64,000 bases of DNA from positions 2,108,001 to 2,172,000 of the forward strand of contig NZ_CP120733.1 of the NCBI RefSeq assembly GCF_029542625.1, read 5' to 3'. The position numbers and the translations under genes are program-made. This DNA comes from Tepidibacter hydrothermalis (GTDB taxonomy: Bacteria > Bacillota > Clostridia > Peptostreptococcales > Peptostreptococcaceae). Positions 24,654 through 33,490 of the stretch are shown piece by piece. A model generated the notes under the pieces. It saw nothing but the letters and a program-made list of their open reading frames with translations. It had not been told where the DNA came from and searched no databases. Every line of letters begins with the position of its first letter. Position 1 is the stretch's first letter.

Positions 24654-25139
24654 CTAATCTTTTAGAGGAATATTATACATGTCAATAAACATATTTATGG
24701 ATTTGTTTAAATTATTAATTACTTTAAATGCTGGTTCTAAAGTTTCATCAATACCATCTATGAATAAATCTATATGAAATCTCAGTGTAGTTCCAAGTTG
24801 TCTTCCAAATGGTGTTACCGGAGGAAGTGCAAAAGGTCTTAATTGAATCTTTGTACCACCTCTTGCACAATCTCGAACAAACCAAGCAATAAATTCCAAT
24901 GAATGAAAGCTTTCTAATGAGTAATCTGTCGAAAACTCAAATTGAATAAGTACTTCATCTTTTAAGCCTCCTTTTGTACGTAAAAGTGAAGCATGAGGTA
25001 GATGTGAAAAGTCGGATAACTTTAACAATTCAGAATCTATAGGCTCTAAATTTTCTACACCACTTTCTATTGTAGAAATACCTCTTAGTTTTAGTATTGT
25101 ATTGTGAAAATTTTCTATCTCAATCGGATAACCAGACAT
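24654..25139 (-). CDS. Conserved-looking soluble protein, unknown (161 aa)
   Basis: AGGAGGTAAG ribosome site. Reads like a globular mixed alpha/beta protein: an acidic first third, an arginine/glycine stretch DCARGGTKIQLRPFALPPVT, then strands and a C-terminal helix. No Cys pairs, no TM. I do not recognise a family. Cassette bounded by modules at 24447 and 25666, with a decayed gene at 25191 between. Confidence 0.6.
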   Translation of the reverse strand: MSGYPIEIENFHNTILKLRGISTIESGVENLEPIDSELLKLSDFSHLPHASLLRTKGGLKDEVLIQFEFSTDYSLESFHSLEFIAWFVRDCARGGTKIQLRPFALPPVTPFGRQLGTTLRFHIDLFIDGIDETLEPAFKVINNLNKSINMFIDMYNIPLKD

Positions 25140-25190
25140 ACTTACCTCCTAATTATTTATAGTGTGACTTGCCATAATAAACATAATTTT

Positions 25191-25589
25191 TTATTTGGAT
25201 AATTCTGTTCTCAATAATTTTATGTTTAATTCAATTAATTTTCTGAACTCTTCTTCTAATAAATCGTATGTACTTATACACCCTTTTGAGTATTTTTGTT
25301 CATTCTTATCAGAAGAATGACTAACTTTATTCATCAATTCATCATGTTTCTCTTGTATCATAAGATTGTTTTCTAAAAGATTTCTTATTCTTATATAACC
25401 ACCTTTTAAAATCTTATATTTGTTTTTATCTGTCTTTATAGGCTATTCCGCCCCTATTATTCTATTAGTTCCTTTGAAATACAAGTTTACAGTTCTACTT
25501 TTCTCCTCCATTTCAATTTCATCATAATCATTATAAATATTATATTGTTCTCCCAACGTCAAAGGCATGACCAATTCTTCTCTAGTTAT
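25191..25589 (-). pseudogene. Gene broken by an amber codon and a lost start
   Basis: Frame MPLTLGEQYNIYNDYDEIEM...FKGTNRIIGAE, stop TAG, then continues in frame as PIKTDKNKYKILKGGYIRIR ... LLRTELSK and TAA. Both halves are clean apart from the single TAG. The probable original start (MTREELV) is now ATA. The predicted product (about 130 aa, helical C-terminus) has no known family. Confidence 0.6.
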
Positions 25590-25604
25590 AATTCATTTTC
25601 TAGT

Positions 25605-25695
25605 TACGTGTATATTTTACCATAATATAGCATACATTTATACTTCTTGTATATTTGTGCAATAGAAAACAGTAGCTTTGGTTGGCTACTGTTTT
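25605..25695 (-). repeat. Cassette module copy 9
   Basis: Hairpin 25666-25695, perfect stem; ACCATAATATAGCAT box; right-hand block ATATAGTTTGCTCGAGACTA is shared with copies at 24447 and 27790. Confidence 0.9.
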
Positions 25696-25800
25696 GGTGA
25701 TTTATTTATATAGTTTGCTCGAGACTAGTATTTTTGAGACGATATAAAAACAAACTCTTTTCATATAATTTACATATAAGAACTTATATTAGTTTCGAGA

Positions 25801-26076
25801 CTACATTCTCCAATCAGGGCCTGATAGTCCGCCAAATCTTACCCATCCTTCCTTTTTTATGCCTTCAACTTCGTATTCTATTCTATAAACCATTTTCCTC
25901 TTACCAACAAGTATGAAGGGTCCAATCCCTGTGAAAAAATTACGTCGCTCATAATTAATTAAACAACCCCCAAGCGAATCAATCTTATTTTTTATATTAT
26001 CCTCATGGCTTTCAATTCTTGAAAAATGCATTATCATAGCAATTATTACAAAAAGTACTATAATTAAGCCCTCCAT
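25801..26076 (-). CDS. Small membrane protein (91 aa) with soluble C-terminus
   Basis: N-terminal TM (GLIIVLFVIIAMIMHF, residues 3-18), then a soluble beta-rich domain with CLINYERRNFFTGIGPFILV and EVEGIKKEGWVRFGGLSGPD. This resembles small exported or immunity-type proteins; family not identified. AGGGGGAAA ribosome site. Confidence 0.6.
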   Translation of the reverse strand: MEGLIIVLFVIIAMIMHFSRIESHEDNIKNKIDSLGGCLINYERRNFFTGIGPFILVGKRKMVYRIEYEVEGIKKEGWVRFGGLSGPDWRM

Positions 26077-26316
26077 ATCATTTTCCCCCTTAATCTTGTT
26101 TGCTTTATTTTTAAAAATATTTCTACCTTGATTAAATTAATCATTAGTTTAACGTATATCAATATCCAAATTATAACATTTACAGTCATATTATAATATA
26201 TTATTTAAAGAAAAATATAAATTGCCTCAACTACATATTATGCTCCCTTTGTTCAATAAGACAACTTGGAATTTGTAGCCTAAAGAGTTATGCTCTATAG
26301 ATTCACTTTTTTATCT

Positions 26317-26595
26317 TTATAAATTATATTCAAACATAAACATCTCAATAGCTTTTCTAATCTCCCCGTTATCTTTTTCTGCCTTTGTAATAAGGTATCC
26401 ATTTTTACAATCTTTTTTATTATATTCAACTTTTTTATTAGGAAACCAATCCATATAATTTATAAACTCACAAAGCCCAAATGCTAAAAACATATCTTCT
26501 CCATTTTTATATACCTGTACAAATATTTTCTCACTATCAAAAGTATCAATTAATACATCAATCTTATTTTTACTCACATACTCAGCCAATGTCAT
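26317..26595 (-). CDS. Small acidic protein (92 aa), unknown
   Basis: No TM. MTLAEYVSKNKIDVLIDTFD, then an FGLCEFINYMDWFPNKKVEY segment and a C-terminal helix. Size and character resemble SMI1/immunity-type proteins, but no motif proves it. Preceded 30 bp upstream by the shortened module at 26627. Confidence 0.55.
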   Translation of the reverse strand: MTLAEYVSKNKIDVLIDTFDSEKIFVQVYKNGEDMFLAFGLCEFINYMDWFPNKKVEYNKKDCKNGYLITKAEKDNGEIRKAIEMFMFEYNL

Positions 26596-26614
26596 AAAAC
26601 TCTATCCCACCTTA

Positions 26615-26650
26615 ATTGTTTATAATACAGTAGCTTTGATTGACTACTGT
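26615..26650 (-). repeat. Cassette module copy 10 (hairpin only)
   Basis: Hairpin 26627-26650 with shorter stem (ACAGTAG/CTACTGT). The promoter box is missing, and the intergenic gap is only about 80 bp, so the two flanking genes may be cotranscribed. Confidence 0.75.
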
Positions 26651-26678
26651 TTTAAATATAATTCTTATCTAAGAATAA

Positions 26679-27158
26679 CTAACCTGGAAAATCTATTGCA
26701 TATCCCTCATATTGTTTTAAAAAATCAATATATCTAGATTTAACCTCTTCAACATCACCATATGTTCCATTATTAGCTAAATGAAATTCATCGTCTAAGT
26801 ACATCATCCATAAATAGCATTCTTCTTTATTATCTATTTCAACAGATAGATATAGATGGTATAACTCAGTTGAAATAACCTGTATCTTATTTGGATTTTT
26901 TATAATTTCTTTGTAGAATAATCCTAGTAATATTTTAAGTGTTACCTCTTCATCAATATTTCCTGTAACCTCTTTTAGTTTAGAAATGACCTCTTCTACA
27001 TTTTTACTTCCTAAAAGTGAAAGTTCTATTATTGAAATATCTGGATTTTCTGATATCATTATCTCATTATCAGCCCAATCTATTACATCTTTCTTAGTTA
27101 AAAAACCACATGATAGCGCTAATCTATATAATTCGGCTTTTAGCTTTAAATCTTCCAT
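26679..27158 (-). CDS. Soluble acidic protein, unknown (159 aa)
   Basis: All-helical in appearance, rich in Glu/Leu: AELYRLALSCGFLTKKDVID and VISKLKEVTGNIDEEVTLKI, then a mixed segment EECYLWMMYLDDEFHLANNG. The YLWMMYLDDEFHLANNGTYG stretch suggests a small alpha/beta immunity or DUF fold. No assignment made. Upstream gap 27160-27311 has no gene. Confidence 0.6.
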   Translation of the reverse strand: MEDLKLKAELYRLALSCGFLTKKDVIDWADNEIMISENPDISIIELSLLGSKNVEEVISKLKEVTGNIDEEVTLKILLGLFYKEIIKNPNKIQVISTELYHLYLSVEIDNKEECYLWMMYLDDEFHLANNGTYGDVEEVKSRYIDFLKQYEGYAIDFPG

Positions 27159-27311
27159 ATTTCTAAACCGTCCTTATCTTAAAATTAATATCTTCCATTT
27201 CAATTACAGTTTTAATCTATATGCTAAAATATTCATCTCCTTGAAAAATCAATCTAACTATATTAATTATGTTAATGTAGTTAGATTAATTGTAATTTTG
27301 CATCTAATAAA

Positions 27312-27659
27312 CTAAATCTTTACTTGATAGTTAGGTTTATCTCCTGGTTTCGCCCAATACTTAATATTTTCCATAGTTCTTTCAATATCATCCATATCAT
27401 CTTCGCCTAATGTGTTATCGAACCTTTCAGATAAAATACTTCTAATATTAGCTAATCGCTTTGGGACATCCCAATTACAAGTAAAATCAGTAATTTCTTT
27501 TCGAAATTCGTTTTCATCAAATTTTTCAACATCCTCATTAATATCTATAGCATAATAAGATATTATTCTATGATATGATTGTAACATTACTTCAATCTCT
27601 TTCATAACTTCTGCAAGTTCATTGAATGTATATGTTATGTATTCATTTGCCTTCTGCAC
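27312..27659 (-). CDS. Soluble helical protein, unknown (115 aa)
   Basis: AGGAGGTTACATT before the ATG. Helical N-terminus (YTFNELAEVMKEIEVMLQSY), then acidic segments and the end YWAKPGDKPNYQVKI. No TM, no catalytic pattern. Single-gene cassette starting just after module copy 11. Confidence 0.6.
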   Translation of the reverse strand: MQKANEYITYTFNELAEVMKEIEVMLQSYHRIISYYAIDINEDVEKFDENEFRKEITDFTCNWDVPKRLANIRSILSERFDNTLGEDDMDDIERTMENIKYWAKPGDKPNYQVKI

Positions 27660-27729
27660 AATGTAACCTCCTTTAGTTGCATAATATTTTACAATTACGT
27701 ACTTTACATTTTTTCATATAACTTTTATT

Positions 27730-27819
27730 TCCATGTATATATTACCATAATATAGGATTTTACATACTTATTGTATATTTGTGCAAGAAAAAACAGTAGC
27801 TTTGGTTGGCCACTATTTT
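27730..27819 (-). repeat. Cassette module copy 11
   Basis: Hairpin 27790-27819 (right arm GCCACTATTTT, two changes), ACCATAATATAGG box, and the distal TTTACAATTACGTACTTTAC block at 27688. No minus-strand gene lies directly to the right before 28.1 kb, so this marks the right end of the central cassette block. Confidence 0.85.
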
Positions 27820-28108
27820 AGTTGTTTATTTATGTAGTTTGGTGGAGACTAATGGTTTTGAGAAGATATAAAACAAATTTTTTTTATATAATTTACACAT
27901 TTTTTATAACAATTCTAAATAAATAAGGTTTATACATGTCTACACTATTTAAATCGACTATAGTGTAAAACAATATTTTATTGTTTAATCATCATGGTGA
28001 ATAAAATCATTCACAATACTTAACACTTGATTTATAAATAATTTAACTTCTATTTTACAATTAAGATTCAAATGTATCTATATTTATTTTTTAAAATGAG
28101 GTATCATA

Positions 28109-29095
28109 TTGAAAAAACTTAATAAAATATCATCTATACTACTATGTTTTCTACTAATGCTATTTACTGCTTGCGGGTCTACAGAAGCTAAAGTCGCTGA
28201 TGATAAGTTAGAAAAAACTAAAACAGAAATGCAAAAAACAGAACAGGCTAAAATAGATAAGGCTGAAGAAAAAATAGCGAATTCAATTAAAGAAGGATCT
28301 AATAATACAACTGTAAATGGTAATCTAAAAGTTCATTTTATACATGTTGGCCAAGCAGATAGTATTTTAATCCATGAACCTAGTGGAAAGTCTATGTTTA
28401 TCGATGCAGCTAATAATGATGATTCAGATTTAGTTGTTACTTACCTAAGAGCTCAAGGAATAAGCAAACTTGATTATGTTGTAGGAACTCACCCACATGA
28501 AGATTATATAGGTGGAGTTGATGTAGCTATCAATACTTTTGATATAGAAAATGTTATTCTTTCAAAGGCTACATCTTCAACTAAAACTTATAAAGATGTA
28601 TTGCTATCAATTAAAAACAAAGGTCTTAAGGTTATAACAGCTACCGGAGAAAAAACTTTTGATTTAGGAAATTCTAAATGTGAAATAGTTGCTCCTAATG
28701 GAAGTGACTATGAGGACTTAAACAACTATTCTGTAGTTATCAAGGTTACATATGGAAACAACTCTTTCTTATTTACTGGGTATGTAGAGGATATTTCAGA
28801 GAACGAAATGTTATCTAAAGGTTATAACTTAAAAGCTGATTTACTTAAGGTTGAACACCATGGCAGCCATAGCTCCACTACTCCACAGTTTTTAAAAGCA
28901 GTATCACCAAAGTATGCCATTATATCAGTAGGAAAAGATAATAAATATGGACACCCTGCTCAAGAGATTTTGAGTAAGTTAAGTAGTGTAAGAGTTCACG
29001 TATATAGAACTGATAAAATGGGAACTATTATAGCAACTTCTGATGCTAAACCACAGGGTTATGGTGCTTGTAAGAAATGTCATCCACCAAAATAA
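28109..29095 (+). CDS. ComEC/Rec2-type metallo-beta-lactamase-fold lipoprotein
   Basis: TTG start. Signal and lipobox LFTAC (Cys22), helical linker to about residue 68, then an MBL domain: VHFIHVGQADSILI, the metal motif THPHEDYIGG (His128, His130, Asp132) and later KVEHHGSHSSTTP. The usual D-H-x-G-G is D-Y-x-G-G, as in the ComEC-like hydrolase branch. It may degrade nucleic acid or another phosphodiester outside the cell. The C-terminal tail GYGACKKCHPPK carries a CxxC pair. Leader and tail match the nuclease locus at 189-1318. Confidence 0.85.
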   Translation: MKKLNKISSILLCFLLMLFTACGSTEAKVADDKLEKTKTEMQKTEQAKIDKAEEKIANSIKEGSNNTTVNGNLKVHFIHVGQADSILIHEPSGKSMFIDAANNDDSDLVVTYLRAQGISKLDYVVGTHPHEDYIGGVDVAINTFDIENVILSKATSSTKTYKDVLLSIKNKGLKVITATGEKTFDLGNSKCEIVAPNGSDYEDLNNYSVVIKVTYGNNSFLFTGYVEDISENEMLSKGYNLKADLLKVEHHGSHSSTTPQFLKAVSPKYAIISVGKDNKYGHPAQEILSKLSSVRVHVYRTDKMGTIIATSDAKPQGYGACKKCHPPK

Positions 29096-29244
29096 TTTAA
29101 TATCATAATTTATGCTCTTTTTTATTTTCCACTGATTATAATGAATTTTAATATACGTAACTGAATATAATGAAACTTGTTGGGTATATTTTAAAATAAG
29201 AAAATTCTTATACATAATACTTTTTAAAAGGGGTGTTTATTTAT

Positions 29245-29910
29245 ATGAACAATATAAAGGAAAAAGTTATAGAAGCTAATTATTTCAGACATGCTTGTAA
29301 AGAATTTGATAGTAATAAAAAGATATCTAATGAAGATTTTGATTTTATACTTGAAACAGCTAGATTGTCTCCTAGCTCTTTTGGATTTGAACCTTGGAAG
29401 TTCCTAGTTTTACAGAACTCAGATATGAGAGAAAAAATCAAACCTGTTTGTTGGGGGGCTCAAAAGCAATTACCTACTAGTAGTCATTTTGTTATTATTC
29501 TTGCTAGGAAGAACAAAGATATGATTTATAGCTCTGAATATATAGTTAATTTTATGAAAGAAGTTCAACAGCTTCCAGAAGACGTTATTAAATTAAAAAG
29601 TCAGTTCTATAAAGACTTTCAAGAAAATGATTTTAAACTTACTCAAAGCAATAGAGCTATGTTTGATTGGGCTTGTAAACAAACATATATTCCACTTACT
29701 AATATGATGGTCTCAGCAGCACAGATAGGAATTGATTCTTGCCCAATAGAAGGTTTTGATAGAGAAAAGGTTGATCAGATTTTAAGTGATGAAGGAATAA
29801 TAAATAAAGATGAATTTAGTGTATCTTGCATGGTTTCCTTTGGATATAGGAAGGAAGAACCAAGGCCTAAAACTAGACAGTGTATGGATAAAATAGTAAA
29901 GTGGATATAA
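29245..29910 (+). CDS. Nitroreductase-family FMN oxidoreductase
   Basis: Start at MNNIKEK, behind AAAAGGGG. FMN-binding layout: YFRHACKEFDSNKKIS at the N-terminus, ETARLSPSSFGFEPWKFLVL, and C-terminally IGIDSCPIEGFDREKVDQIL with SCMVSFGYRKEEPRPKTRQ. It belongs to the NfsB/YdgI-like NAD(P)H-dependent reductases; substrate unknown (quinones, nitro compounds). Lies between the MBL gene and DUF3006 in one direction. Confidence 0.9.
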   Translation: MNNIKEKVIEANYFRHACKEFDSNKKISNEDFDFILETARLSPSSFGFEPWKFLVLQNSDMREKIKPVCWGAQKQLPTSSHFVIILARKNKDMIYSSEYIVNFMKEVQQLPEDVIKLKSQFYKDFQENDFKLTQSNRAMFDWACKQTYIPLTNMMVSAAQIGIDSCPIEGFDREKVDQILSDEGIINKDEFSVSCMVSFGYRKEEPRPKTRQCMDKIVKWI

Positions 29911-29948
29911 GAAATTACTATATTTATTGATATTTTATTCCTATTTAG

Positions 29949-30161
29949 GTGGTGTTCAATTTAAAATTTGTTATTGATAGATTTGAAGGAGATTATACTG
30001 TAGTTGAACTTGATAATAAAACTATAGCTGAAATACCTAAAATTCTAATTCCTAAAGATGCTAAAGAAGGTGATGTTTTAGAAATTAGAGTTGATGTTGA
30101 AGAAACTGAGAAAAGAAAAAATGAAATAAATAATTTAATGGATGATTTATTTGAAGATTAA
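29949..30161 (+). CDS. DUF3006 protein
   Basis: Family core is LKFVIDRFEGDYTVVELDNK and then the acidic EGDVLEIRVDVEETEKRKNE tail. Family members usually start MKFIIDRFEG, but the aligned codon here is TTA, so translation must begin at one of the two upstream GTG codons (29949/29952), very close to the GGTGG site. DUF3006 genes commonly sit beside ComEC-like MBL genes, as here. A fragment of a second copy lies at 2246. Confidence 0.7.
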   Translation: MVFNLKFVIDRFEGDYTVVELDNKTIAEIPKILIPKDAKEGDVLEIRVDVEETEKRKNEINNLMDDLFED

Positions 30162-30182
30162 TTTTTTTAATTATATAATAAT

Positions 30183-30210
30183 AAAAGAGCAGAAAATCTG
30201 CTCTTTTATT
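30183..30210. terminator. Terminator between DUF3006 and a convergent gene
   Basis: AAAAGAGCAGA/TCTGCTCTTTT stem; same hairpin as 1318-1345. Confidence 0.85.
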
Positions 30211-30244
30211 ATTTAGATTTAATTTTAAGCTATAATTAGTTTTA

Positions 30245-31462
30245 TTAATGTTTGGTTTTATCTTCTGTTTTAGTATTGTTGATTAACTTTTTTAATCTTA
30301 TATCTCCATCCTCATCCCAAATAATATATAATTCATTGTTATATATTATTGCGTATTTACTGAATGTAGAACTTTTATTGCTATCGTAGTTTAAAGAACC
30401 ATTACCTATTTGTACCAACTTATTTCCATTAAGTATCTTCATTCTTATTTGACGATTTCCGTTCTTATCATATTCTACCCAGCTAACATATAAATCACCT
30501 TTATATATTATTGGTTCTGGAAAAAAAGCATCCTTACTAGAATCATAATTTAAAAAACCTTTATCCACATCAATCCATTTGATTCCATCATATTTCTTTA
30601 CTTTTATTTTCCTACCTTCATTTTTATTACGTTCTGCCCACATAAGATACAACTCATTATTATACATTATTGCCTTTTTATCAGCACCATTCTTTGAAAA
30701 ACTAGTATCTACTTCAATCCATTTACCTTCATTATATTTCTTTATTTTTTTATCTTTCCATCCCTTTATTTCATATTCATCCCATATAATATATAATTCA
30801 TTATTGAAAACTTCTATTTTATCAAATTCAGCATTTTTACTAGTATCATAGTTTAAAGAACCATTATCTATTTCTACAAATTCTGAAGAAGCATTATCTA
30901 CTTCTAATAAGTTAGTTCCATTATTCTTAGCTACTCTTAATTGAATAACATTATTCTCATCATATTCTTCCCAAATATAATACAATTCATTATTCCATGA
31001 TATAATATTATTATAATCATTCAAACTAGCAGGGTCTACCTCAATCCATCTATCATTACAATATTTCTTCATTCTTAATTTACTATCTTCAATTCCATCA
31101 TATTCATCCCAAACAACATATAATTCATTGTTATATACTTCTAAATATATACCCATCATACCTACTGTAATACTATTATTTAAAAGGTTAGTGTCTACTT
31201 CATTCCATTTAGTTCCGTCATATTTCTTTATTTTTATTTCATAGTGTTGATCTTTACCACTTTCTGTCCACATAACATATAATTGATTATTATATATCTC
31301 TGTTTGCAGAACACCATTATTAATATTCTCATAGTTTAAAATTGGAAATTCCTCAAATTTTATATGAGATTCTTTTTCTATTTCAGCAAAAATATTACTG
31401 AAATTAATAAAAACTAATAAAAAAGTTAAAATTATTGCTTTAAATCTAAATATTTTTTTCAT
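30245..31462 (-). CDS. Secreted repeat protein (propeller-like), paralogue 1
   Basis: Start at MKKIFRFK, seven bases after AAGGAGG. Signal peptide ends around SNIFA. The mature protein is about seven repeats of 50-60 residues with the pattern W-x-E-VD-x-x-x-LNYD...YNNELYVxWxEYD..(Q)IRxKKYDG. Alternating strands and W/Y/D spacing suggest a beta-propeller or similar closed repeat fold. Extracellular ligand unknown. Divergent from its plus-strand neighbours and separated from paralogue 2 by about 80 bp. Confidence 0.75.
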   Translation of the reverse strand: MKKIFRFKAIILTFLLVFINFSNIFAEIEKESHIKFEEFPILNYENINNGVLQTEIYNNQLYVMWTESGKDQHYEIKIKKYDGTKWNEVDTNLLNNSITVGMMGIYLEVYNNELYVVWDEYDGIEDSKLRMKKYCNDRWIEVDPASLNDYNNIISWNNELYYIWEEYDENNVIQLRVAKNNGTNLLEVDNASSEFVEIDNGSLNYDTSKNAEFDKIEVFNNELYIIWDEYEIKGWKDKKIKKYNEGKWIEVDTSFSKNGADKKAIMYNNELYLMWAERNKNEGRKIKVKKYDGIKWIDVDKGFLNYDSSKDAFFPEPIIYKGDLYVSWVEYDKNGNRQIRMKILNGNKLVQIGNGSLNYDSNKSSTFSKYAIIYNNELYIIWDEDGDIRLKKLINNTKTEDKTKH

Positions 31463-31543
31463 ATGTTTCCTCCTTAATCCTTCTGGCAAGTTTTAGATAT
31501 CAAAGAATATCGTACATGGCATTATGCAATTGTTTCTATCCTA

Positions 31544-32470
31544 TTAATATTTGATTTTACCTTCTCCTTTAGTATTATTAATTAGTTTTTTCAATCTTAT
31601 AGATTTATTTTCACTCCAAAGAAAATATAATTCATCATTGTATATAACCGAATTTATGTCATAAGCATGCGTATATATATCATAGTTTAAAGACTTATCA
31701 CTTAAATCAATCCATTTACTTCCATCATATTTTTTTGCTCTTATTTGACTAATATCATTTTCATCGTATTCTTCCCAAAATAAATATAATTCTTTATTGT
31801 ATACTATTGCATATGGCTCATACGCAGTCTTAGAATCATTATAATTTAAAGAATAAGTATCTCCTAAGTATATTAACTTTTTTTCATCATTATATTTTAA
31901 CACTTGCATTTGTCCAGTGCTATTTTCATCACATGTTGGTGATGCAATATAAGATTCATTATTATGTACTTTAAAATTAAAATCTTGACCCTTAGTAGCA
32001 TCATAATTTAAAGAAGTATTATTTATTTCAGTCCACTCTTCTCCATTATATTTCATGATTCTTATTTGGTTAATTTTCTTTGTATTGCTATACTCTTCTA
32101 AAATCACATGTAATTCATGGTTATATACTATTGGATTTGTATGTGTTCGTGTAACATCATTATAAATTAAAGAATCGTTGTCTACATTTGTCCAATTACT
32201 TCCATCATATTTTTTAATTCTCATTCCATGAACTGGCATATCAATATCTTCATTCCAAGTTACGTATTCATCCCAAGTAACATATAACTCATTATTACAT
32301 ACAAACATTTTTGGAAAATAAGTTGCTTCATTTCTACCATAATTTAAATTTGGAAATTCCTCAAATTGTATATCCTGTTCTTTTTTCATATCAGCAAAGA
32401 TACTACTACAATTGATAAAAACTAATAAAAAAGTTAAGATTATTGCTTTAAGTCTAACTATTTTCTTCAT
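31544..32470 (-). CDS. Secreted repeat protein, paralogue 2
   Basis: 308 aa; leader MKKIVRLKAIILTFLLVFIN is almost the same as paralogue 1. About five degenerate repeats with NNELYVTWDEYVTWNEDIDM, YNKELYLFWEEYDENDISQI and KKYDGSKW. It ends KLINNTKGEGKIKY like paralogue 1 (KLINNTKTEDKTKH), so the genes arose by tandem duplication. Extracellular; function unknown. Confidence 0.75.
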   Translation of the reverse strand: MKKIVRLKAIILTFLLVFINCSSIFADMKKEQDIQFEEFPNLNYGRNEATYFPKMFVCNNELYVTWDEYVTWNEDIDMPVHGMRIKKYDGSNWTNVDNDSLIYNDVTRTHTNPIVYNHELHVILEEYSNTKKINQIRIMKYNGEEWTEINNTSLNYDATKGQDFNFKVHNNESYIASPTCDENSTGQMQVLKYNDEKKLIYLGDTYSLNYNDSKTAYEPYAIVYNKELYLFWEEYDENDISQIRAKKYDGSKWIDLSDKSLNYDIYTHAYDINSVIYNDELYFLWSENKSIRLKKLINNTKGEGKIKY

Positions 32471-32688
32471 CTGTTATCTCCTTGATTATTTTACATTTTT
32501 ACAAACTTAGGAATATTTTACCATAACATATTCCAAAATTGTTTAAGTTATTATATTTTAGTAAAATATACCCAATTTCTTGTTATATGTAAAAGTCCAA
32601 ACATAATATAAGAATATACTTTTAAGTAAAAATATAGTTCTCTTGTTATGCTATAATTTATATATAATAAATTAGAAAGGAGCTCATT

Positions 32689-32925
32689 ATGAAAGCTGCA
32701 ATTTATTCTCGTAAATCTAAATTTACTGGCAAAGGTTAATCTATTGAAAATCAAGTCCAAATGTGTATAAATCATGCTCAAAATATAGAAATAAAAGATT
32801 TTCTATTATATGAAGATGAAGGTTTCTCTGGTAAGAATACAGATAGACCTAAGTTTCAAGAAATGCTTAAAGATGCTAAAGAAAAGAAGTATAGATTTGG
32901 AAAAACAAAGGGCAGTTATAAGTAG
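32689..32925 (+). pseudogene. Large serine recombinase, N-terminal fragment with in-frame stop
   Basis: GAAAGGAG then ATG: MKAAIYSRKSKFTGKG, TAA, SIENQVQMCINHAQ...LYEDEGFSGKNTDRPKFQEM and KDAKEKK. YSRKS is the catalytic-serine motif and EGFSGKNTDRP the usual following block. The TAA replaces the expected Glu of ESIENQ. The rest of the protein (400 or more residues) is absent. A relic of a phage or ICE integrase. Confidence 0.85.
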
Positions 32926-33182
32926 AAGAATGTACTACAAGCTCATTCACTTTTTCAATGAAATAGATACGTAAATAAAAACTATAAACATTAACATATA
33001 CTATATTAATGTAGTAAAATAATTATTTTAATTTTGAATCTTACATATTTTGTTAACTTTTTTGTAAAATTTCGTGATTTCTTAGAGGATTTTGAGTTTT
33101 TGTGTCCAATTGTATATATAAACCAACATTTATTGCTTTGATAGAAATAAAATCATTCATAGCAATATCAATTTCTATTACA

Positions 33183-33218
33183 TACACTACTCCCCTTACA
33201 AAGTAGTGTATTTTTTTT
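33183..33218 (+). terminator. Terminator-like hairpin
   Basis: TACACTACT/AGTAGTGTA stem followed by eight T. The surroundings 32930-33318 contain no gene I can support. Confidence 0.8.
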
Positions 33219-33318
33219 ATATTAATTTAAATTCTTAATTTATTTGTTAATTGTAGACAAATGTAAAAATTTATAATATTATTTTCATTAGAAAATCAAT
33301 GTAATATATATTGAATAA

Positions 33319-33490
33319 ATAGGTATAGCAGTAATAACTCTATATAAGTTATACCCTCTTATAAGTAAATTATTAAGTATATCACCTAAGGGTAATGATC
33401 TACCTTCCAAAGACATCTTTGGAATTATCGGATTTGCATTAGCCGTATCAACTGCTATTGAGCTTTTATATATGCTTATTACAGATGGAC
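33319..33490 (+). pseudogene. Membrane protein fragment joined to the terminase
   Basis: Plus-strand frame IGIAVITLYKLYPLISKLLS...DIFGIIGFALAVSTAIELLY then MLITDGP. Clear TM helices but no start. It runs directly into the antisense end of the truncated terminase gene, marking the deletion junction of the prophage. Confidence 0.45.

Noticed and set aside
32551-32781. Minus-strand 76-codon ORF
   Set aside because: Antisense to the promoter and start of the serine recombinase relic; no ribosome site.
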